Made by a program: the position numbers and the translations under genes. A stretch of DNA of 64,000 nucleotides from contig NC_052392.1 in NCBI RefSeq assembly GCF_009389715.1, positions 38,187,410-38,251,409 on the forward strand, given 5' to 3'. A model generated the notes under the pieces. It ran no database searches. It was not told the DNA's origin and was given only the letters and a program-made list of their open reading frames with translations. The DNA comes from Phoenix dactylifera (taxonomy: Eukaryota; Streptophyta; Magnoliopsida; Arecales; Arecaceae). This document shows, in pieces, positions 10,931-24,239 of this stretch (within the stretch, counting starts at the first letter, position 1; each line of letters starts with the position of its first letter).

Positions 10931-13900
10931 AAGAGAGCCTTGATCCATGCCTCACGTGTTTTTTTGTTGTCATCATCAAAATGTGATCTTCTTCATCACT
11001 TAATAACAAAAAAGAAAGTTATGTCCAGCAATTACATTTTGCGAGGCCCTCTCAATTATGGCCATCACACAATATGTGGATTGCCATGATTGAGAGACAA
11101 GCTTCTTTTATATTTGGAGCCTTTTAACATGTGGATTGAATCCCTTCACCTTTCTTTTTGGCTAAGCTTCTTTATTTTTGATCCGTGTCTCGAACCGCTG
11201 CGCAGCTTCTTTTTTTTTATGTCACTGCTCCTTTCTTCATGAAGCATGCCTTACTACTTTGCAAATGATAGAAACAACTCACACTCACACACATATCAGA
11301 GAAAAAAGAAGAAAAGCCCTCAATAAAATGGTATTTTAGCTTTATAATCTGTAGAAGCGCAGTTTTTTTTAAATTATTTTATGCAGCTCCATGGTGAAAT
11401 TTGGAAGACATTCAAAATCAGAGCGTGAAAAATTGTCGAGATTTGCGTGTTAAAAATGTGTGGCTTTATTCTTCAAGCCGTCCAAGCATTCCTACAATTG
11501 AATAGAAAATATGCTCCTTATTCTTTTTATTTTTGAGAAAAAGGAAAGGGAACCTACCCAACTTCAGTTTATTATTATTATTATTATTAGATACCCAACT
11601 TCATTAAAATAATCAAGAAAAACATTAATGCTCCTAGTTCAACATTTGAGTTATCATCCCTGATTGCAGAGACCTTCATAGTCAAAATTATGCATCCATT
11701 TATTACTGGCCTTATTTTCTTTCCTTTCTCTTCATCTTCCTCTCCCTTTTTTTTTTCTTGAGGAAAATTTTTGGCCCCGTTCTTTTCTCACAGTATTTTT
11801 AATTTTTCTGTTGTGGGATGCTAATGATACCAGAGCATCCTTTTAATTTTTTGTTATGGAGCCTAGATAAATTTGATCTTGTGCTAGACTTATCTCAAGT
11901 TTAGACTTTAATCTTTAACATGCTCAGTTCTCATGTGTGTTATAGACTCATAGGTACATAGCAGAGATTTCCATGTACTGCAATGTAATTGCCAGTTTTT
12001 TGTGATGATCTTTGGTGACTCAAGATGATTGGCAAGTTAGTTGACCAGCTACTCTTTTGTTACCCCTGGCTTATCACATGCCAATCAATTCATGCATGTC
12101 AGTTGTCGACTAGGCTTTTCTATCAACAATTGAGAAGTTGTAGAAATTCTGTACTAGATGGAAATGATGACAGCAACTTGGAGGGCTTCCATTATGGAAG
12201 TCAACCCACTGTCTCCCAAAGAAGACTTTTGAGTTTGCAGAAGATTTTGGAGCACTGTACCTATCAAGTCAATGTTCATGATCTCAACACTGGAGTGCAT
12301 TGCTTTCGTTTTATGTATATTTTAACTACCTCAAAAGAATGTCGCTTCAGTTCTAAAAAAAATAAAAAAAAAAAGAAAGAATGAATGTTGTTACAATCTT
12401 TTCTCGAAAAAAGAAAAAGGGGAAGGAAATACAGTCTCATAGAAAATTTTGTAGCAGAAGCAGTACAACTAGATCAGTGGTAATGTATGATGAGGAAATT
12501 TAGCTTGTTCTTCCATCTCTTTCCAATTACAAGCTCAATTTATCATTCCTTCCCCATAGAGCCAAAGAGTGTCTGCATTCTACATCTACATATGGTTCTG
12601 TTCTTCATTTTTCTTCTTACTTTTTTTTTTTTTGAATGACTTCTAATTCTTCGACTTTATATTGTCATAAGCTGAAATGCGGTATGAGTTGAAAGAGAAG
12701 GCTGCACTGTGAAGAGACCAAGGGAGAAGAACACAATAAAGCAGAAGATAAGCCTCCCCCACAAGTCAAGGATAGACAAGAAAAGCCCATCATTTGTGCC
12801 AAGAGGGGTGCCATAGTGCCTTTGATGAAGACCTTGCACGAGCCAAAAGTGCATATCTTTTCTCCTTTTATGTTGGCTGAAATGATGGCTCTTTCTTGGC
12901 AACAGGCTCTTGCCCACTCTTGTGCTCTTCCCATTGGGGTGACACTAAGATTTCCCATCAAGCAGGATCTAGCTTCACGCCCCAAGCTTGGTCTCTCCTT
13001 TGGTGAATGTGGGTCCATGACAAAGTACTTCAATCATTTTTTACTGAGATCCCCCACAGGTGATAGTTCACTGCATATTGCCCTGAGGTTGGGGGCTTGG
13101 TTTCTCAGTGGTTCCTAGTTACTAAGAACCACATATGTTGCATGAAACAGAAGGAAGCACCCAAGTGAAATGAAGATGGAGTGGGTGGTTCCATAGTAGT
13201 ATGTAGTTCTATAAATAATTTGTATGAGGGTCTTAGATATATGTAAGTTGATTATGGCTTAATGTTCTTGAAGAGCATGCCATCTTAATTGGCAAGCATA
13301 ACTGGCACTATAAAGCGCGATCCAGACTTGACTCATTTGCAATTCTATGGTTCAGGACCTGTTACTTGCTCAAGAGTGTTCAGGTGCAGATGAGCACGGT
13401 TTGGGCTCAATCCAGTGGCAGTTCAGGAAGGACGACCTTCCATTGCTTGGTCTGCCAGTCTCTGGTCTTCCAGCTTCCCGAAAAGATTCTCTTTCATTTG
13501 AGACTGAACTTAGATTTGGTGAATCTCATATGCTTCATATTTTTCCGACTCTCGACAATATCAAACTGAGAGGCCAATGATGTTTATTTGGATCTAGTAA
13601 AAGTGAATGCAGCACAAAATGAGAAACCAATAAGTATATGAAATCTATATGGTTGATTCCAGATTAATTTTCTTCAAGTCTTCTATATGTAACCTGCCTC
13701 TCTTATTGGTCCCTTTTAAGGCAAATCAATTTGATTCAACTTTTTTCTCTGCCCACCAGAAAAAAAAAACAAAAAAAAAAAAAAAAAAACAAAGAAAGAG
13801 AATATCAGGATGTTGCATGCCCTCAAGAGTGTTGAGCAGCAGACCTTTCCATACTGCAAAAAGAGTATTTTTCTTAGAAGTTGCATTGTTGTCTTAGAAG

Positions 13901-16343
13901 TTGGCTTGTGAGGAAACAAAGGTGGGCATCATCTTTGAAAACTGGATGAGGATCCACACTTGATCCGTGATGATTGTTGTAGGGTGGTTCAGATGCATCC
14001 TACCTATATGCCATCATGACTCACCTTTGCACTTTAGCATTTCCATCATATCATCTCACCTTTATTATCCACCAAGAAGGCTTCTTTCAACTTAAAAGTG
14101 ATTCTTGTTTTTTCAGAGGGCCTTTCAATCTAGGTAAGAAAGCCGAAGGAAAAGTTTGGCACTCTTACACCTGTGAGGGGCGTATGGAGCAAAGTCTATT
14201 TATTCCTTGTCTGAACCTTACCACTTTGCTCTGGGCCATATGACAAGGCTACTACTTGATGGCTGCCACTTAGCCTTTTGGAATGTCTTTTAATCTATAG
14301 TAGCCATCCAGAGTGGAACTCATGGTATCTCTTTTGTCAACCAAATGGGCTTCCAAGAAACAAATAATTTGCATTTCTTTGTTTTTTTCTCCTCTTTCAC
14401 TACCAGATATGGCTATTTGTGTGTGAGTTGTAGAGAGAGAGAGAAAGAGAGCACAAAGTAGAATTGGGTGATCTATGTAAGTGGAAGGAAGACAAAATCT
14501 TTGAAGAGCTTTGCTTTCACATGCAATTCTATCCCTGCCATTAGGTCTGCCATTTAATCAATCCCTGCGGAGACTTGTGAGGTTGGGTCTCTAAAGTCAG
14601 ACCAGAGATAGACAATGAGAAGATCCCCATAGCAAGATGAGTTCTCATTTGTTACATTAACCATATAGCTCTGCAGCAGCAGTAACTGAATTGGAATCTG
14701 TATCCAAAGTCTAAATGTTCTCCTTCATACTTCAGAAATACTGGCTGGCCAACTTAGTCAACCAAGTCAACTAGAGGACCAAGATTGTAATTCATCTTTC
14801 AGGACTATTCAATCGTCGTCGAATCAATATTTGCTTCAATAGTATGCATCGACATTATGATGCTACCTTTCATGAACCACAGTTTGTTGTCTATTTATCA
14901 ACCCTGAAGCTGGCATGTGTCTCCAATGATCCAGAAGGGAGACAAGCAACTAGTTTCTTAAGCTTTCTCAGACACCTGACAGTAACTGGAAATGATGCAG
15001 GATTGGATGTGATTCACAGGAGGCAGATATTCTACTGAGTTGATTGCATCTCTAACACCATCACTCTGTAATTCCAATCATTTTTTCCGTCCCAAGTCCT
15101 GCATCAATCACATTGAATTGCATCTCTAACACTATTCGATGTCTTTATATCTCTCTGCTCTGTTGTATAAATTCCAAGATAAATCAAATGAGTATGCTAC
15201 TGCAATTTAATGGGGCCTTATTGTTCCACATCTAATCTAGCATTTTATATACTAGAGCAATGCTAGATTGACAGAAAAATCTCTCAAAGATAGCCACTCA
15301 AGTGTCTTGCACCTTCCACTTTGCTCCATTCTATAGCACAAATAACAATGCCATTTCAAAGGAAGTAAAAGGATTGCAACACATCAGCTCGGCGATTAGT
15401 GAGATGACTTGAGACTTTAAATTAAGGATCAAATGATTTAAATTGGAATTGCCTATTCCGTCAAAGTAATTAGCGAGATGACTTCTTGTTGAAACGTTTG
15501 CTTAGGGTAAATGCTTCTGATTTTGTAATCTCTGGCCATGAATGGAAGCTAGGTTTGATGCTCTATTTGATGATTAAGTACTCCTTCATGAATTTCTTAA
15601 CTGGGAATCCATAATTGCTTGTGTCATACCATCTGATTAATTCATACCATGCTTGATGAGACCTGGTCATACATCACCATGAGCTCGCCCTCCTTAATTA
15701 AACGATAAATATGTTGTGATTACCTCACATATTTTACGAGATTAGGAGGGGCTACTGTTGTGGATTTCATGCACACAAATCAAGAAAACTTGCAAAAAAT
15801 GATATATGTAAGTAAATTTGGGTAGGCTTACTTTCTTAAGGATAATTATTTTTCCACTGTACAGGTAGACTTTGTGGAAATTATTATCCCTAGGTCCGCA
15901 CACTTTCTACACTTCAGGCTTCGCCCCAAAGTATAGCATACTGATATCCACACTTGTTAATCTATAAGAGAGAGTATGGTTGTAAGGGAGAGAAAGAGTA
16001 TAATTGTAATAATGAAGAGAAGGAAAAGTTATTTAGATCTCCCAAAGTACATTGTATTTATAAAACTGGAAAGAAGTGACTCTTCATAAAAAAATGTGGC
16101 CGGTTAAAGTTTCTAACTTCCTCTTGGTTAAGAAATCAAATGATTTATGTTTCAAAATAAAACTATTTCCAACGGATAAGAAGAGAAGATGTTAGTTTGA
16201 AAATAAAACTCTCCCATCCCACCCTCTCAAGGGCTGACTCTAACTAAACCCCCACCTCCTTGCTGGGGCAGGCAAGGGGTGTCAGATTCTCAACAAGCAC
16301 TCCATAGTAATTACGCTAAATATGATCTGCCATTAACTATGAG
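10931..16343. other. intergenic; possible non-coding transcription unit, no gene recognised
   Basis: The longest ORFs (for example 12025-12384, 119 codons, and 13347-13580) have no recognisable domain, end in A-rich runs, and are not joined by convincing splice sites. Poly-A/poly-T tracts occur at 12354-12380 and 13759-13796. Stretches around 12660-13100 and 13340-13580 are less AT-biased than their flanks and could be exons of a long non-coding RNA or a decayed gene, but nothing in the sequence decides this. Confidence 0.35.
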
Positions 16344-16480
16344 TGTAAGGATTCGTGCGGACGTGTATCTAGTTCCACATCGGTTATTCGCTGGGTAGAT
16401 ATTGGATACTTATAAAGGATTAAGGAACCCTAATAATACTTTCCGGCTAGCCATTTTGGGTGAAGTCGTGGATTGTTACA
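16344..16480 (+). mobile_element. TRIM solo LTR (family 1)
   Basis: 137 bp running from TGTAAGGATTCGTGCGG to GGATTGTTACA and closely matching the LTRs at 56240 and 56542. It is flanked by a perfect 5-bp target duplication ATGAG (16339-16343 and 16481-16485). No internal region or second LTR is present. Confidence 0.9.
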
Positions 16481-18394
16481 ATGAGACAATTAATAAAAAT
16501 CACAACTAAAAGGAACAAACTTTGGGCTAAACTAGCCATTTAAAATTCATGAGATGCATTACTTAATAGAGTGCTAAAGATTTGCTTTGGTTGTATACTC
16601 TGAATTGTGATTTCTTTCACACTCTAATGAGCACACTTGTCGTAATGGTAGAACATCGAACTTAGGTTAGGATTATAGGTATACATTCCATGGCATTAAC
16701 AAATCCTTAATCCATCCATAATTGATGTTCAGGATAAAGTTGACCATAAGCAACTGAATTATAACGCCTGATTGATCAAAAGATGTTCTTTTTCATGGAA
16801 TGACATGTCTGCTTTTCTTTTAAAAAAAGGCCTTCATGTAAAGCAGAGATTCTTTGTATCAGAGGACACCATGAAGGAATGATGATAGCATTCCTACCAG
16901 GAGCCGCAAATCTAAGTAAAGCAATCCATAATATCTAAAGAGATCAAGGCTTATAAAATAGGAAATTGGATGAAGACCAGTAGCCACGAATCGCTTATAT
17001 AGAGTATGATACCATAACTTGGTAGTAATACACTGACATCATTTAATCATGTGGTCTGGTGATACTTTTTAGTACAATTACAGAGTAAGCATGGATTGCC
17101 TCAGTTGGCTGGGTTGTTATACATTGGGGTAGCTTTGCTTATAAAGTAAACAGGCTTTATTAATCTAGAAGAAGGCAGATGAACTTTTGAACCAACTTTG
17201 GAGCTAGCTTTTGTAGTGAGTAAAATGTCATGTTTGTGTATAAACATCTTCACCATCAGCAAGAAAGTCAGCCGGAGATTAAATAAAAAAATATTACTTC
17301 TTAGCTAGCTCTTGGTAATTGTCATAACTCCCATTCTTGTGATTATAGTGTGATAGGACCAATGTGTTGTTCTTACTCATATACTATAGTGTATTTTTGT
17401 CGGACAAATCATGACATGAGGCTAGAGGTTTAAAGAGGCAATGATTCTAGGACTAGAGGGGGATAAACATTCAAGTCGACCAATGACAGGCAAACAACTA
17501 ACTTATTTAGTACCTGACTGTTAGGGTTAAAAAGAAAGAGCCTTGCTGAAATTATTGGCTTTCTTCCCAACTCTATAAGAATATACGTACATATTTACGT
17601 AGATGTTATGTATATATGATCGTAACGACGAATGGATTCTTTCCAATAGATTTGGCAATTATGACCTAAGTGTTACTTCAGTAGTCATAACCCCCTTCCA
17701 TTTACAAATAGGAGGGCATTTATCTCTCAAAATTTCATCCCAAGCAATACTCATAGAAGACTGCGCCAGTAATTAGGTAGCGCTGGGACTCCCTCCTATG
17801 ACAGAGAGAGAGAGAGTGAGAGAGACAGAGTTTGATGACTCTGACTGGGCAACCTCAGTAACTCTGGTCCCATTGCAAATGAGTTGAGTGCACATCTTTT
17901 CCCAACTTCCTCCAGCGATAAGTTCCATATACTATTATATTATATCAATCACCAATTGGTTATTTAACTGTCCATTTAGATTTTCTCCAAAACGCTGTGC
18001 AAAATGACTACCTTTATGTTGGGAGATGATTTGAATCATGCCTAGGTAGGTGCAGGGTAGTTAAGTACACCATTACACCAATAAGATTGGTTGTATAAAG
18101 TTGGAAGGAAACAACTTTGGCAACCTCCACTTAGATTTTTTTTTTTTTTTTTTTTGATAACTCAAAAGGATAAGGGTGTGGATTAGAAGTAAAAAAAAAG
18201 ATAAGAAGGTGTGGCTTCTCTCCAAGTCCCCACAAAGCAAGCCCTGCCCTTCACAGTTCCCACACTCTTGGTCCCACCACTCCACTTCAGTGGCCTCCAC
18301 AGTCTACAGTCCCCACAAAGCCTCCCTCCTTTTCATCTACGCCCACCCTTTATTCCCCCACATTTTCCTCACCCCTAAAAAGGCCGCGACCCTC
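16481..18394. other. intergenic, upstream region of the Aux/IAA gene
   Basis: No gene seen. It contains a short GA-rich run at 17801-17830 and a long T tract at 18137-18159. The last 200 bp are CT-rich and form the promoter side of the Aux/IAA gene. Confidence 0.5.
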
Positions 18395-18402
18395 CATAAA
18401 AG
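18395..18402 (+). promoter_or_regulatory. TATA-like element of the Aux/IAA gene
   Basis: CATAAAAG lies about 85 bp before the start codon, in a CT-rich promoter. This implies a transcription start near 18425 and a 5' UTR of about 55-60 nt. Position and sequence fit a plant TATA box, but the match is not exact. Confidence 0.4.
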
Positions 18403-18482
18403 AGAAGTCCTGCACCCTCTCCTTCCCTCCTCACACTCTAACCAAAGCTCTCTCTTTTCCATCTCAACAAGAAGCAAAGCCC

Positions 18483-18870
18483 ATGAAGGCTACACTGCTT
18501 GAGAAATCACCACCCAAAGAGGAGGAAGGTGGTGAAGGGGGAGGGGGAGAAAGGGTTCATGAAGATAGAGCTAAGGAAACAGCTAATGGATTCCAAAGCC
18601 ACTTGGAGCTAAGGCTTGGTTTCTCCTTGAACAATGGGTTTGAGCCTGGTGAAGGGGAAGGTGGTGGTGGTGGTGGAGGCCGAAGCACAACGTTCCGAGC
18701 CCCTCAAGATGGACATGGCACACACCAGAGGAGTGGTATGGGGATTGGAGGTTCCAAGAGATGTTTCTCCGAGACTACTAGTGGTTTTGTCCACCCTTGG
18801 AGTCTGGCAGCCCGGCAAGAGAAGGCAGCTCTCGAGCAAGCCCATAAAAAGACTAGTGTCCTAAGGTTTG

Positions 18871-18907
<37 letters not shown>

Positions 18908-21856
18908 CCTCCCTCTCTCTTCTGTCCTTGGCGACCTGTGATCATAGATGTCCTTGGACATATATATACTTTCTGAAAGTTTTTGTTTTTTCATATACTT
19001 TTCCTTCATATCTCACCAACCAATCTTAGCTTAGCATCCTGATTCAACAATCTAAAAAAAAAAAATCCCTCGAATCTCAAGTGCCTTTTTGTTTTAGGGT
19101 CCGGCTTGTATCTTTCGCACGAAAAAATGATCATTTTTTTTTTTTCAGTATAAACGGTTAGATTGTACCATGTGTAGATCTCGAAACACTCCAAATTTTT
19201 TTATTTATCTGTCTGTATAAATTTTAAAATAATTATTAAGTGATCCACCGATAGATTTGGGCAAAAAAAATATTAATCTTTTTTTTTTTCCGCTAGATAC
19301 ACCTCCAACTCTTTGTTTTATCTCGAGATTCGAGCTTTTTTTTTTTTTTGTAACTACATGCTCTAGCTCTAAACTATAGTTTTCTCCTAAATATGGAAGA
19401 AGAGGTTTTATTTTTTGTTTTTTCTTTAAAGAAAACAGGATATTTCTAATACATTAGAGTCTTGTTGGGAGAATCATTGTTGCCTCAGGCACAGCAGCCA
19501 TACCATAAGTTTCTTTTATATTTGTTCCTTTCGATGGCTATAACAACAAGAATATACTTGGGCATGTGAGCAAATCCATTTGCTACCTAGGAGAGATTTC
19601 GATGGCATCCATGGGATTTTCATGAGAGGATTGTGACAATATGTGCATGATAATGAAAAAGTATCGGCTGCAGGGAATGGTGGGGTACGTTTTTGAAATG
19701 TGACGAATAGTCCTTGTCATGTGGTGGGTCCAGCAGACAGTATATGAGCCACGCGTTGCCGTCTTTCTTCTCCTCGTCTTTTTATTTTTGACCTCTTTTC
19801 TAAAAATTTGTTTGGATAATCGGACTGAATATCATATGAAATTCGTCGGTTCGGCCAATACAACCAGCAAAATATAGAATTATAGATGGAGCAAGGCTGC
19901 ATTCATAAATACCCAAAAATAGCTTTTGAATGAGCCGACTCGAATAAAAAGATCTACTAGTATTTATGAATATAGGTCTAATACAGCCTATAATTTTATG
20001 ATTTTGCTTGTTGTACTGGCCTAACTCACGAATTTCATAGAATTTTCAGCTTAATCATCCAAACAGATCCTATATAAGACAACAATAGCCCAAAACTTCT
20101 ATATATATATATATTATATTTTAAGTGTGATAAGCTTGCCTGGATTGTACTACAAAAATATAAGGCCACAATACTAGAGCCCAAACTAGAAGAGGGTTAT
20201 CATTGTTCCAAGTTGATCCCGATTTAGGTCTAAAATGAGCTCAGAGATAGCCCAAAATTTTTGTGTTTCCTATCTATCTTGGGTCGAGACCATATCTTGG
20301 TATAACAATAAGGTTGTTCTACTGCAACTAATATGTCACGAGTTTGAAATATGGAAACAACCTCTCCGTACATAGAGATAAGGCTGCTTATATCTGGCTC
20401 TCTCTAGACCCCAAACTAGTAGAAGCCCCATATATTGGGATGCCTTTTTTAGTATATCTTGGGCTTAGCCGTTTTAAGGGTTCAAATTGAGCCCAGCCAA
20501 TTTACTACTTGGACCATGTAGCCCCTCGCCATATACAAATTATGAACCATAACATTTTGTAGCAGCTGCATCTTCTCCATCTTTTAGTCTTTTATGCTAA
20601 ACAATGTTAGTTGGGGTTTTTCTACTGAGTTCTATCATGATTCTGATGATTATACTTGTTAAATGTAATTAGGGCTACAAATCCTTCACCATCAGTTGTA
20701 GGCTGGCCTCCAATTCGCGCATTTAGGAGGAATTTGGGGCTTCCACAAGCATCAAAGTCTGCTATGGATTCAGAAAAGGATACCAAGAAAATGAAACCAG
20801 TGGAGGGAGAGAACACGAGCAACGAGCCTGTAGCAAGGCAAACAATGTTTGTGAAGGTGAATATGGAAGGCTATGCAGTTGGAAGAAAAATTGACTTAAA
20901 GGTTCATGATAGCTATGAATCGCTCTCTCAAGCCCTTCAGAAAATGTTTCATAACTTTTTGATGGGTTAGTGAGTTCTAATCCAAGTCAAATTTTTAAAT
21001 TTTTGCCAATGTTGCATCCTCTCACTGCTTGTTGATTAATACTAAATTGCAATAATGCAAATGCATTTTTTTTTTTTGGTGTTTCTTTTGTTTGATAGAT
21101 TCATCTTTGATCTTTCTACATTTGTTCTGTTAAAAACATTTAGGCATGTTGTTTCATCACATTAATTGTTCCAATCTCTAGTCTTGTTCTGATGATTTTG
21201 TTAATGCATAAGCATTGATCCTATGCAAATGATATCTCTTGTGGTGCTCTAGCTTTAAAGCCTATTAAATCTCCATTGTGAATAGGCAATAGGCTAATAA
21301 AGCTGGTTTTATTTTCTATCCAGCTGATTACTCGAAGAAATCAAAGGAAGATGGAGAAGAAGAGATTGTTACTCCTAGTTATATTCTTCTTTATGAGGAC
21401 AATGAAGGAGATCGAATGCTTGTGGGCGATGTACCTTGGGAGTATGTCTTTTGCATCCATTTTTCAAGTTTTCGTGCAATTTTCGAAAAAAAAAAACATC
21501 ATACATTTTTGTTTCATAGGGATATGTTTGTTATCCATATAAAATCTAATGTTAAAAATTTTGCAGGATGTTCATCAATACAGTGAAAAGGCTATATATT
21601 GCACAAGATCCTAGGACACAAAAATGTGGTATGTTAATACTATTCTTTCCCTACAAACTTCAAGCAAGATAGAATTTTAAAATTGTAACTTCACAATCAT
21701 GCACATCTCTAATTAAGCTTCCTTTTTATCATTAATTGATATAGGGGTGATTGTTGTGCAGGTCGAGTACATTTGAACCTTCTGGAGAAAACAACTAAAG
21801 AGGGGATGACTTGTCTGATCAAAGAGACCAGGGAGAGAAGTTGCTTATGGAATTAG
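18483..21856 (+). CDS. Aux/IAA auxin-response repressor (IAA26/IAA18-like)
   Basis: Short-lived nuclear repressor that binds ARF factors and is degraded through TIR1/AFB when auxin is present. Five exons: 18483-18865, 20673-20965, 21324-21441, 21567-21628 and 21762-21856; 316 aa with matching phases. Domain I has the EAR-type LELRL at 41-45. A basic GSKR motif precedes the degron VVGWPPIRAFRRN (136-148). Domain III starts at FVKVNMEGYAVGRK (187-200) with the PB1 lysine K189. Domain IV includes YEDNEGDRMLVGDVPWE (249-265), the acidic OPCA motif, and VKRL. All four domains are intact, so auxin-dependent turnover is expected. The 12 or so Gly/Glu-rich stretches in the N-terminus are variable in the family. 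The C-terminus after VKRLYIAQD is longer than usual, and the last exon is the least certain. The RAFRRNL context suggests the IAA18/26 group (inferred). Confidence 0.92.
18872..18920. repeat. (CT)n microsatellite at the start of Aux/IAA intron 1
   Basis: A CT-repeat and CCCT run beginning about 7 nt after the exon 1 donor at 18866. Confidence 0.9.
19806..20068. mobile_element. fold-back MITE in Aux/IAA intron 1
   Basis: 263 bp with long imperfect terminal inverted repeats. The left end ATTTGTTTGGATAATCGG... pairs with the reverse complement of the right end, ATCTGTTTGGATGATTAAG..., and similarity continues inward for about 100 bp (shared ATGAAATTCG, GGCC and AGCAAAAT blocks). No coding capacity. 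The target duplication is unclear, so the superfamily is not assigned. Confidence 0.7.
20300..20446 (+). mobile_element. Au-like SINE in Aux/IAA intron 1
   Basis: The order of blocks AAGGTTGTTC..., TCACGAGTTTGAA (like a tRNA B-box GGTTCGAA), GGAAACAACCTCT, GATAAGGCTGC, CTAGACCCC and GTAGAAGCCCCATA...TTGGGATGCC matches the Au SINE consensus along its length with substitutions. It has the same direction as the gene and sits in intron 1. The A/B boxes are mutated, so Pol III activity is unlikely. Confidence 0.65.
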
Positions 21857-24239
21857 TTGATAAGGAGATGTTGCATCCTTCCTACCTCTAGGGTGGTTGA
21901 TTACAAGAGAACAGTGATAAATAGAGTTTACAATTGAATGTGATGTTGATGTAAGATATTTTCTTATGTCATGGCAGTGTAATTTATATGGCTTCTTCAA
22001 TGTAGAGTAACTAAAAGAACCATGAGCTAATGTTTTGGAAGTTAATATGGTTTCTAGATCTTCTTTTTTTTTTTTAATAAAAAAAGTTCTTTTTTTTAAA
22101 AAAAGAAATAATGAACATTTATATTTAAGATCAGTTGCTAGTTGATTTTCCAAAGTTCTAAATACTCGAGTTATAGTTTGTCAAAAAGCTTTAGGTTGGA
22201 ATAATATTTACTTGAAGCAAGCTCCTATTTCAATGTTGTCTATTTGAAATTTACTTGAGTCATGTTGGGTAGTATAAGTTTAGCTTAGATTGGTGTTAGT
22301 TATTACTTAGCTAAGATAGTTTGTTTGTCTTAATATTACAAGAAAATAACGTTACTAAGTTGGATAAAACTGGCCACTACTCAGAATACAATATATTTTT
22401 GAGAAATAACATGTACATCATTTTTATGTTATCTGATTTTGAATTGATTTAAAATCAGGACACATGCATCAATTGGGGTGGCAACAAGTTGTCTTCAGGT
22501 TATGCATCTCTGGATCCAAATTATGTGTTACACTTAGAATCCAATCTCACAATTTTAATGGATCCAAAAATAATTGGGTGATCATCAGGTTTTAGGTTGT
22601 TATATATATATATTGGTTTAATTTGGGCCTTTTCTTGACTAAAAGGTCATGCCAAGGGTCGAATTAAGACCAAAACATATAAATGAGGTGGCATCGGGAA
22701 AAAACTAAAAAATTATGAATTATTGTCTTTTCCTTCAATGTACCAATAGGTTTAAGTGCCGTTCTTGCTGTAAGCTGAGAGAAAAGCAAAGCCTTTTTTT
22801 TTAACAAAAAAGTTCAAACCCATTATCAGCCGAGTTCAGTAAATAAATTAAAAAAAGCTATTATATATATATATATAATTTTTTTTCTAATACAAACACC
22901 AGACATTATTATAAACCCAAAGGCTTTGCATACTTTAATTTTAACTTTTTCCCATCATCCCTTAAAAGAACATAACAATAATTTTTTTGAAGTAAAAATA
23001 AAATTCTTCCATGCGCCTTATCTTCAAAATATTTCTTCTATATACAGGCGGCAATCGAGCCGGACTGCATCGAATATGAGTCAGGTTAGATATGGATAGC
23101 GTTATAAAAATCGTAACTTTGAATCTGACCTATCTATTAGATAGATTAGGATTTTGAAATATGGACCAATTTGTTTAATAAGCGGTTAATCCCACTTGAC
23201 TTGCTTAAACTATTTTAAGTCATATGCTTAACTTGTTTATATTTAACTTGGTTAACATGATTAACATAGTTAATCACAACCTCAGCAAATAATTTGTCCA
23301 TTAAAAATGCAAGCCAAGGCTCGACATTGATCCCATGATCAATTATTGTATAGTTCGATGACAAAACATAAAGAAACAATCAACAAATACTAGGTTGTTG
23401 AAATTGATTGAGGAAGTGCAAGGCACCAGGCCTTTCGAAAGACAACAGGTATAATATCTATCTCAAGATTCCGGAAAGCTATTGGTCAGATCAGCGAATA
23501 CACAACAAGAGTCAACAGTTTATGTTTATAACAAGACGATCAGAAAAATTCATATATACTACTTCTACTCCATTGAACACAAAGAGCAGCTCGGTGTAGC
23601 CTGAGAATGACAAAGGCAAGTAACCATTTACAAGCTTCTTGGTTCCAAGCATAGCTTGAAAGAAAACCATCAAAAAAGAAAAAAATCTGGCAAAATATGT
23701 TTGGTGTACTTTGTCCCAAAACAACTTCATTGGAAGACTAATAAGAGAAAGCAAATCTGATTAATGTACCTCATGGAAAAGTGGTATTAGTATGACACAG
23801 CATAATTTGATCAAAAATCAAAATAGGCTTTCAAAAGGCTGCAGACTGGGTCGCTTTTCATGCTGCGCAACACTTCGAAGAGGTCCTTTAGCCACACCAG
23901 GAGGCCCTTCCTTGTAGTTGTGCCAGATTGTAGCTCTTGACTCTGCTGGCTACACTTATGCTAGAATAGGATGAGCAGCCGTTGTACTATATACAAAGAA
24001 GACTAGGTCAAGAGGAATAAAGTATCTAAACTCGGACTAGTCTTCCTCGGAAGAATGAGGTTTTGAGAGGGATAATGCCACCGAACCTAAAACTTAGCCC
24101 CTAGGGCCTAATTTTCATATCAACATGCAAAATCCTTGAATTTTGATTCGAGTCTGACTTGGCCCACAATTTTACTATCACGTGCAGTGCACGTGACACC
24201 TCTTGTATATATTTAATAAACTATATTCCAGGGAACCGA
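21857..24239. other. intergenic, no gene seen
   Basis: 3' flank of the Aux/IAA gene followed by AT-rich DNA. It holds a T-run/A-run palindrome at about 22060-22105, a (TA)n stretch at 22863-22876, and a segment at about 23045-23280 of short TTAA/GGTTA motifs that resembles decayed transposon DNA. No ORF looks like a real gene. Confidence 0.5.

Noticed and set aside
12025-12384. 119-codon ORF as a gene
   Set aside because: No domain recognised; the C-terminus is encoded by an A-rich tract and the flanks lack gene-like features.
17801-17832. miR156-like GACAGAGAGAGAG...GAG sequence
   Set aside because: It is a GA-rich simple repeat; the mature sequence does not match and no opposite hairpin arm is present.
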